Source: Asticcacaulis aquaticus
GTDB taxonomy: Bacteria > Pseudomonadota > Alphaproteobacteria > Caulobacterales > Caulobacteraceae
Direction: 5' to 3'
Assembly: GCF_028550415.1 (NCBI RefSeq)
Contig: NZ_JAQQKX010000007.1
Coordinates: 62,001 to 126,000 of the forward strand
DNA: 64,000 nt
Part shown: positions 58,831-64,000 of the stretch, one piece after another
Layout: each line of letters starts with the position of its first letter
Numbering within the stretch: the stretch's first letter is position 1
Made by a program: the position numbers and the translations under genes
Notes under the pieces: model-generated
Databases searched by the model: none
The model's input: the letters and a program-made list of their open reading frames with translations, nothing else
What the model was told of the DNA's origin: nothing

Positions 58831-60810
58831 TCATCCCTTGTTCCCCTTGCTGGCTACACCGACGCGCAGACGCCGGTCGAACAGCGACAACACGCCCCCC
58901 ACCGCCATCAGCAACGGCCCGAAAAAGATCAGCCGCGCCCACGGATTATACAAAGCTCGTACCTGCCACCCCTGCGGCGACGGTTCGCCCAGCACGAAAT
59001 ACAAATCGTTCAACGGCCTGAAACACAGGGCCACTTCGGTCGTCACGGTCGACGACGCCGGATAGAACCGCCGCTCCGGCGTCGCTTCGCACACCGCGCC
59101 CCGCGCATTGCGGACCTTCAGGATACCGCGCTGGGCCTCGTAGTTCGGACCGGCGACGCGCGTCACGTCCGACAGCGTCACCTCATAGGCCCCGAGTTTG
59201 AGCTTCTGCCCTACGGCCAGATGATCGACGGCGGTCAGCTTGGTTTGCGTTTCGACCACCGCCCCCAGCACAAACAGGCCGAGCCCGATATGGGCCAGAA
59301 CCATGCCGTGCGTCGCCAGCGGCAGGCCGCGGAATCGTCGCCACGCCTCGGCAAACGGCACGTTCAGCAGTTGCGTGCGCGACTGGATGACCTGCCATGA
59401 ACCGAGGATGACCCAGCCGCCGAGCAAAAACCCGACACCGAGGCTCAGGGCGCTTTTAGCGCTCGCCTGACCCATCAGGGTCGCGCCGAGCAGGGCCAGC
59501 AAGAGGCTGATCCCGGCGGCGAGCATCAGGCGCTTCCATACGCTTTTCAGGTCGCCGCGCTTCCACGCCATCAGCGAGGCGAACGGCAGGATGAGCATGG
59601 CCGCGCCCATCGCCGGGATGAAGCTCAGGGCATAATAGGGCGCGCCGACCGAGATGGTCTTACCCGTCGTGGCCTCCATCAGCAGCGGATAGAGCGTCCC
59701 CAGACAGACGGTCGACAGGGCGACGAAAATCAGCAGGTTGTTGAGCACCAGAGCCGATTCACGGCTGACGCTGGCAAACACGCCACCCGAACTGAGGGAG
59801 CCTGCGCGCAGCACATAGAGCGTGAACCCGGCCCCGGCGGTGAGGAACAGGATAATCAGCAAGAGGATGCCGCGCTGCGGATCGACGGCAAAGGCGTGGA
59901 CCGAGGTCAGAACCCCCGACCGAACGAGGAACGCCCCCATCATCGAAAACGTAAAGGCGAGCAGGGCCAGAAACACCGTCCACGATTTCAACGCGTCGCG
60001 CTTTTCCATGACGATGGCCGAGTGCAACAGCGCGGTCGCCGCCAGCCAGGGCATAAAGGACGCGTTCTCGACCGGGTCCCAGAACCACCAGCCGCCCCAG
60101 CCGAGTTCGTAATAGGCCCAGAACGCGCCCAACGTGATCCCGACCGTCAGGAACACCCACGCCAGAAGCGTCCACGGCCTGACCCAGCGGGCCCAGGCGC
60201 GATCGATCCGCCCTTCGATCAGGGCCGCCACGGCGAAGGAAAACACGACTGAGAACCCGACATAGCCAAGATAAAGCAGCGGCGGATGAAAGGCCAGCGC
60301 CGGGTCTTGCAGCATCGGATTGAGCGAGGCGCCCTCAAAAGGCACTTCGGGCAGACGGGCCAGCGGATTGGAGGAAAACAACGTAAAGCCGGTGAACAGC
60401 GCGCTCAAAAGCCCCTGAACCCCCAGCACCTTGTGCTTGAGACCGTCGGGCAGGTTGCGCCCATTGAGCGTTACCAGCGCCCCGAAGCTGAGCATGACCA
60501 TGCACCACAGCAGCATCGAGCCTTCATGGCTGCCCCACGCGCCGGAAATCTTGTACAGCAGGGGTTTCAGGGTGTGCGAATGTTTGGCGACGTTCGACAC
60601 CGAAAAGTCCGAGGTGATGAAGGCATAGAGCAGCGCCGCGAACGACAGGATCGCCGCGACCGCCGCCGCCAGCGACAGGCCTTCGCTGAACCGTGCGATC
60701 CCTCGCAGGGATTTGACGGCACCACCGGCGACGGTTAGCGCCTGAGCGAGCGACAGCACAAAGGCCAGCCCCAGACAGAAGGTGCCTAACTCGACGATCG
60801 CAAGACTCAT
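58831..60810 (-). CDS. ccmF: Haem lyase CcmF
   Basis: 659 residues with about 15 membrane helices. The tryptophan-rich haem-handling motif WGGWWFWDPVENASFMPWL is complete, and conserved His residues occur in ISGAWGSHEGSMLLW and DPALAFHPPLLYLGY. It ligates haem to apocytochrome c at the periplasmic face of the membrane with CcmH and CcmI. The start overlaps the end of ccmE by 4 bases. ccmG, often between F and H, is missing here. Confidence 0.96.
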   Translation of the reverse strand: MSLAIVELGTFCLGLAFVLSLAQALTVAGGAVKSLRGIARFSEGLSLAAAVAAILSFAALLYAFITSDFSVSNVAKHSHTLKPLLYKISGAWGSHEGSMLLWCMVMLSFGALVTLNGRNLPDGLKHKVLGVQGLLSALFTGFTLFSSNPLARLPEVPFEGASLNPMLQDPALAFHPPLLYLGYVGFSVVFSFAVAALIEGRIDRAWARWVRPWTLLAWVFLTVGITLGAFWAYYELGWGGWWFWDPVENASFMPWLAATALLHSAIVMEKRDALKSWTVFLALLAFTFSMMGAFLVRSGVLTSVHAFAVDPQRGILLLIILFLTAGAGFTLYVLRAGSLSSGGVFASVSRESALVLNNLLIFVALSTVCLGTLYPLLMEATTGKTISVGAPYYALSFIPAMGAAMLILPFASLMAWKRGDLKSVWKRLMLAAGISLLLALLGATLMGQASAKSALSLGVGFLLGGWVILGSWQVIQSRTQLLNVPFAEAWRRFRGLPLATHGMVLAHIGLGLFVLGAVVETQTKLTAVDHLAVGQKLKLGAYEVTLSDVTRVAGPNYEAQRGILKVRNARGAVCEATPERRFYPASSTVTTEVALCFRPLNDLYFVLGEPSPQGWQVRALYNPWARLIFFGPLLMAVGGVLSLFDRRLRVGVASKGNKG

Positions 60811-61310
60811 TTTTGGGCCTCACCGAAGGGTTTCGAATCCGGCTTTTGTGCCGATTCCGGCCGCCATTCGCCCTGTGCTTTGATGGCCTTGACGACCTCT
60901 TTCGGCATGTAGGTCTCGTCGTGCTTGGCCAGAACGGTGCGCGCCTCGAAGCGGTCAGTACCCGACATCTGGCCTTCGCAGACCACCCCCTGCCCTTCGC
61001 GGAACAGGTCGGGCAGGTCGCCCTTGAAATGTACGGTCATTTCGGCCTTCTGGTCCCTGACGACGAAGGTCACTTCGCCATCAGTGCCCTTGACGACGCT
61101 CCCCGCCTTGACCAGCCCGCCCAGCCGCATCGTCCGGCCCGGCGTGACGTGCGCCTCATAGGCCTGAGCCGGGGTGTAGAAATAGACGACCTGATCCTTC
61201 ATGGCGAACAGGGCCAGCGCCACGCCCGCGATAAGCACCGGCGCGGCGAACAGGAAGATCATCAGACGCCGGCGCGCCTTCATCGATTTGGGGAGTAGGG
61301 TCATGAGCAT
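60807..61310 (-). CDS. ccmE: Haem chaperone CcmE
   Basis: 167 residues. A membrane anchor (FLFAAPVLIAGVALALFAM) is followed by the periplasmic OB-fold. The haem-binding histidine is in VLAKHDETYMPKEV, and RLGGLVKAGSV is also typical. It carries haem from CcmC to CcmF. The ATG at 61308-61310 is followed by another ATG two codons later. The upstream gap to ccmI holds a repeat pair, so the operon may be read through it. Confidence 0.95.
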   Translation of the reverse strand: MLMTLLPKSMKARRRLMIFLFAAPVLIAGVALALFAMKDQVVYFYTPAQAYEAHVTPGRTMRLGGLVKAGSVVKGTDGEVTFVVRDQKAEMTVHFKGDLPDLFREGQGVVCEGQMSGTDRFEARTVLAKHDETYMPKEVVKAIKAQGEWRPESAQKPDSKPFGEAQK

Positions 61311-61314
61311 TCAT

Positions 61315-61460
61315 ACCCCCTCTCACTCATCTTTGCTTTTTTGGGGGAGAGGGCTGGGCGCGGGCCTGCGAGGCTGAGGGGGAAATGGTAGTCACGAGCG
61401 CGCGGAAACAGTTCCCCCTCACCCGGCCTGCCGGCCACCCTCTCCCTCAGGGAGAGGGGA
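61315..61460. repeat. Paired inverted intergenic repeats between ccmI and ccmE
   Basis: CCCCCTCTCACTC..GGGGGAGAGGGC..GGCTGAGGGGGAA, a spacer, then CCCCCTCACCCGGCCTGCCGG, split here around GGCCTGCC, and CACCCTCTCCCTCAGGGAGAG. Same CTCTCCC type as 17631-17747. Confidence 0.7.
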
Positions 61461-61473
61461 TAAAACGGAGCCC

Positions 61474-62547
61474 TCATTGCGCACCCACCGGGCGTTGCGC
61501 CGTCTCTAAAATCCGTTTGGCCACGTCCGGGCGATCGGCATAGATCCTGTCGATTTGAGCCAGCACGTGCCGTTCGCCCTCGACGTTTTTCAGCACCCGG
61601 TATGAGCGGAGCAAGCGCGCCCAGCCGTCCGGATCGTCCGGCGTCGCTTTCAGCCGCGCCTCAAGCCCCGCGACCATGCCGCCGATCTGGGATTGTGTCA
61701 CCATGGCCGTCTGCGCCGCCTGATTGAGCGCGGCCACTTCCTGCGCGACCACCGCCCGGCGGCCATCGTCGGACGGTAACACGTTCAGCAACCGCTGGAA
61801 AAACCCGCGCGCGGCCTCGAATTGCCCGTCCGCTGCAGCGATCTTGCCGGAATAGAACAGGCCCGACAGGTCGTTCGGATCGCGCTTCAACGCCTCGGCA
61901 AAGGCCTCGCGGGCTTCGGCACCGCTCTCGCCCTTATTCATCAGCGTCAGGGCCTCGCCCATATTCGACCAGGCCTCAGGGTTTTCCGGTTGCAACTTGA
62001 CCGCCCGCTGGAACGATACCGCGCCGTCGTAATTGTCGCCGGCCATGACCTGCATCCGCCCCAGCATCATCCAGAACTGCGGGTCGTTGCCATGCTCGGC
62101 CTGGCGACGTTTCAGCACCTCGGCCAGCGGCTTGGCCTCAAGCGTGTCGGGGTTGGTATTGGCCTGAGCGATCCAGCCGTTCAGCCTCTGCGCATAGGGC
62201 TGGTCCGGCACGCCCGGCCGTCCGACGACGAGATAGAGCGCCAGAGCCCCGCCCGCGATCAGAAACGCCCCGATCAGGCCAATCAGGCGGGTCACGCGCG
62301 GATCGGTCGATGGCGTTTCGCCTTCGCCAGCCCTCAATAGGGCGCGGGCCGCTTCGGTCTTTTCCTCGCGCGCCAGGTCGGCATCGAGGTGCCCCGCCGC
62401 GACACGACGATCAAGATCGGCAACGAAGCCCTCATAGACGCCGCGCGCCGTGTCCGTCGTCCCCGCCGAAGCGCGCCGCAGCCACAGAGCCGCCAGCCCC
62501 AGAAGGGCGGCGCTCAGCAGAGCCGCGATCAGTGAAAACAGGATCAT
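61474..62547 (-). CDS. ccmI: Cytochrome c maturation protein CcmI
   Basis: 357 residues. Two N-terminal membrane segments (about 2-23 and 89-108) enclose a cytosolic loop with GVYEGFVADLDRRVAAGHLD. A periplasmic TPR region (about 130-290, with NPEAWSNMGEALTLMNKGES) follows. It presents apocytochrome c to the CcmF/H ligation complex. First gene of ccmI-E-F-H. A second conserved gene is upstream on the same strand (62604-63968) with a 56-bp gap. Confidence 0.92.
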   Translation of the reverse strand: MILFSLIAALLSAALLGLAALWLRRASAGTTDTARGVYEGFVADLDRRVAAGHLDADLAREEKTEAARALLRAGEGETPSTDPRVTRLIGLIGAFLIAGGALALYLVVGRPGVPDQPYAQRLNGWIAQANTNPDTLEAKPLAEVLKRRQAEHGNDPQFWMMLGRMQVMAGDNYDGAVSFQRAVKLQPENPEAWSNMGEALTLMNKGESGAEAREAFAEALKRDPNDLSGLFYSGKIAAADGQFEAARGFFQRLLNVLPSDDGRRAVVAQEVAALNQAAQTAMVTQSQIGGMVAGLEARLKATPDDPDGWARLLRSYRVLKNVEGERHVLAQIDRIYADRPDVAKRILETAQRPVGAQ

Positions 62548-62603
62548 ACAGGGACGGGCGCGTGGTTACGTAAACACTACGGCTTAAGCCAGTTTACGCC
62601 GCG

Positions 62604-63968
62604 CTACGCAACATTTTTCGGTACGCGATAGACGTCGGCGGACGCGACACGTCGCCGCGCTATATTGGCCTTGTCCTCGCCGCACAGGGCCTGAATCAGA
62701 TCGGTCACGCGCTCGAAACAGGCCATGACGGCGTGGGCGTCAAACGGATCGTCGGCCACGGCAATGCCCAGCACGATCTCGAAATAGCCGTCCATGATCG
62801 TTTCGCAGCCCTGAATGGTCCGCGTCAGCAGGCTGGCAAAGCCGCCGTGACTGGCGGTCGCACGGATATGGTTGAGGAAGGCGATGGTTTGCAGCGCGCC
62901 CTGAAACACCTCGTCCGACGCCCCTTTGAAATCCGGCACGTCGCGGGTGGCGCGGCCGAAAATGCGTTCGGTCTTCACCGGCAGGGCGGAGTCGATGGTC
63001 TTTTCGACGCCCTTCAGCCGGTCCTCGACCAGGGCGGCGATGGTCTGGTGCACCTTGGCGACACGCTTGCCCCAGGCCCCGTCGCGCGACAGCTCGATCG
63101 ACTGTTCGAAACTGTGCAGGATGGTCAGGCACTGCGTCACCCACGCCCCGGCCTCGGACAGTTGCGCGGTTTCGCGGTTGCGCCGCCGCAGCAGGCCTTC
63201 CAGCACCTTGAGGCGCATTTCGGCGGCGTCGATCAGGCGCTCGCCGAACCCGGCCAGTTCGGATTCACTGAGGAAGCGGTCGTTCGGCCGGTCGGACACC
63301 GTCGCCACGAATTTCATGATCAGGGCGCCGTCGTCCAGATTGGCGAACAGGGCCTCAAGGAACCGAAGCCCGCCATCCTCCGACGTCTTGCCCGCATCCT
63401 TGAACATCAGGCGGATGGCGGTGGCCTTTTCGGTGTCGATGCGGCCCATCCAGTCGGGCAGACGCAGGACCGCCGAACGCAGCAGGCGGTGCAGGTCGAG
63501 GTAACAGGCGAATTCAGCCAGGGTGTCCGCGTCGTCTTCGTCGGCATTGGCTGGCAAAACCTCATCCGGCGTGTCGCGGATGATCGCGGCCCCCGCCGTC
63601 ACCAGCCGATAAAACACAACCGGCGTTTCGTCATTGGCGCGCAGGCCGCGGGCCGCGACGCGGGCCTCGGCGAACAGCTGCGGCTCGGCGCGCTCCAGCG
63701 CCCGCCACAGGCGATTCAGCACCCAGTTCGGAAATTCGACGCCTTCAAGCCCGTCCTCACGCGCCTCGAACAGCGGCATGAAGGGCCGAAAGACCGCTTC
63801 CTTGATGTAATGGGATTCCAGCTCGGCGCTGACCAGACGACGCACGGCAGTCAGGCCCTCGTCCTGCGACAGGCTCAGGCTGTTCTCCAGAGGCCGCAGC
63901 AGCGCCACCGGCAGGGTCCGCACCAGACCCTTGACCTTCTCTATTCGCTGCTCAGGAAGTACGCCCAT
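62604..63968 (-). CDS. Conserved helical protein of unknown function
   Basis: 454 residues without signal peptide or membrane segments, predicted mostly helical. Phrases such as VKGLVRTLPVALLRPLENSL, LDLHRLLRSAVLRLPDWMGR and RTIQGCETIMDGYFEIVLGI do not match a family I know. The length and codon pattern support a real gene. It begins 32 bases from the end of the window with no in-frame upstream start visible, so the start could lie outside. Close to ccmI on the same strand, so co-transcription is possible. Confidence 0.75.
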   Translation of the reverse strand: MGVLPEQRIEKVKGLVRTLPVALLRPLENSLSLSQDEGLTAVRRLVSAELESHYIKEAVFRPFMPLFEAREDGLEGVEFPNWVLNRLWRALERAEPQLFAEARVAARGLRANDETPVVFYRLVTAGAAIIRDTPDEVLPANADEDDADTLAEFACYLDLHRLLRSAVLRLPDWMGRIDTEKATAIRLMFKDAGKTSEDGGLRFLEALFANLDDGALIMKFVATVSDRPNDRFLSESELAGFGERLIDAAEMRLKVLEGLLRRRNRETAQLSEAGAWVTQCLTILHSFEQSIELSRDGAWGKRVAKVHQTIAALVEDRLKGVEKTIDSALPVKTERIFGRATRDVPDFKGASDEVFQGALQTIAFLNHIRATASHGGFASLLTRTIQGCETIMDGYFEIVLGIAVADDPFDAHAVMACFERVTDLIQALCGEDKANIARRRVASADVYRVPKNVA

Positions 63969-64000
63969 AAGACCCGCATATGCCGAAACTCAGATTCGTG

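Overview
The window looks like chromosome from a GC-rich alphaproteobacterium of the order Caulobacterales, most likely Asticcacaulis or a close relative. The genus is my inference. The evidence is the Caulobacter-like Entner-Doudoroff operon (zwf-pgl-edd-glk-eda with a LacI regulator), the lysC-ptsP neighbourhood, a Caulobacterales-type XRE regulator, a DUF4167 protein next to prmC, and short intergenic repeats carrying GANTC (CcrM) sites. No rRNA, tRNA, CRISPR array or prophage was recognised.

Layout. Positions 1-6.1 kb hold a soluble PAS3-MCP-PilZ receptor, small proteins, two EF-hand calcium proteins and a TyrA-family dehydrogenase. Positions 6.1-15.3 kb hold a 157-bp nested inverted repeat beside an orphan small protein, a Kef-type antiporter, an M13 peptidase, an XRE regulator, a TetR regulator with an operator array, and hisS. 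Positions 15.3-20 kb hold DUF4167, a candidate 6S RNA, prmC, ubiG and lysC. Positions 20-28 kb hold three chemoreceptor genes placed between lysC and ptsP. groESL follows at 28-30.1 kb with a CIRCE operator.

Positions 30.1-34.5 kb are a rearranged accessory patch. A segment containing a DUF3916-like gene and the 3' end of an SRPBCC gene is present twice. In the right copy a toxin-antitoxin operon lies between these two parts. In the left copy a DUF559 endonuclease gene bounded by inverted palindromic repeats lies there instead. Positions 34.7-38.1 kb hold two secreted proteins of unknown function, a PL4 rhamnogalacturonan lyase and a small membrane protein. Positions 38.1-46.7 kb form a glucose module on one strand: SGLT-type transporter, LacI regulator, Eda, Glk, Edd, Pgl and Zwf. 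Its products take up glucose with sodium, phosphorylate it and convert it to pyruvate and glyceraldehyde-3-phosphate. A second, frameshifted DUF559 unit lies between zwf and ppc. Positions 50-58 kb hold a secreted protein that shares its operator pair with the distant tetR, a truncated haemoglobin, a sensor-less histidine kinase, a dicarboxylate/amino-acid symporter, a secreted caspase-like protein and a DegP protease. Positions 58.2-62.5 kb hold the cytochrome c maturation genes ccmI-E-F-H.

The strongest unusual signals are: (1) DUF559 nuclease genes flanked by inverted copies of an intergenic palindromic repeat family that also occurs as empty pairs elsewhere; (2) the partial segmental duplication at 30-34 kb; (3) two operator pairs 38 kb apart with the same sequences and the same 22-bp centre spacing, one at tetR and one at a secreted-protein gene; and (4) a rod-like RNA with 6S-type architecture upstream of prmC.
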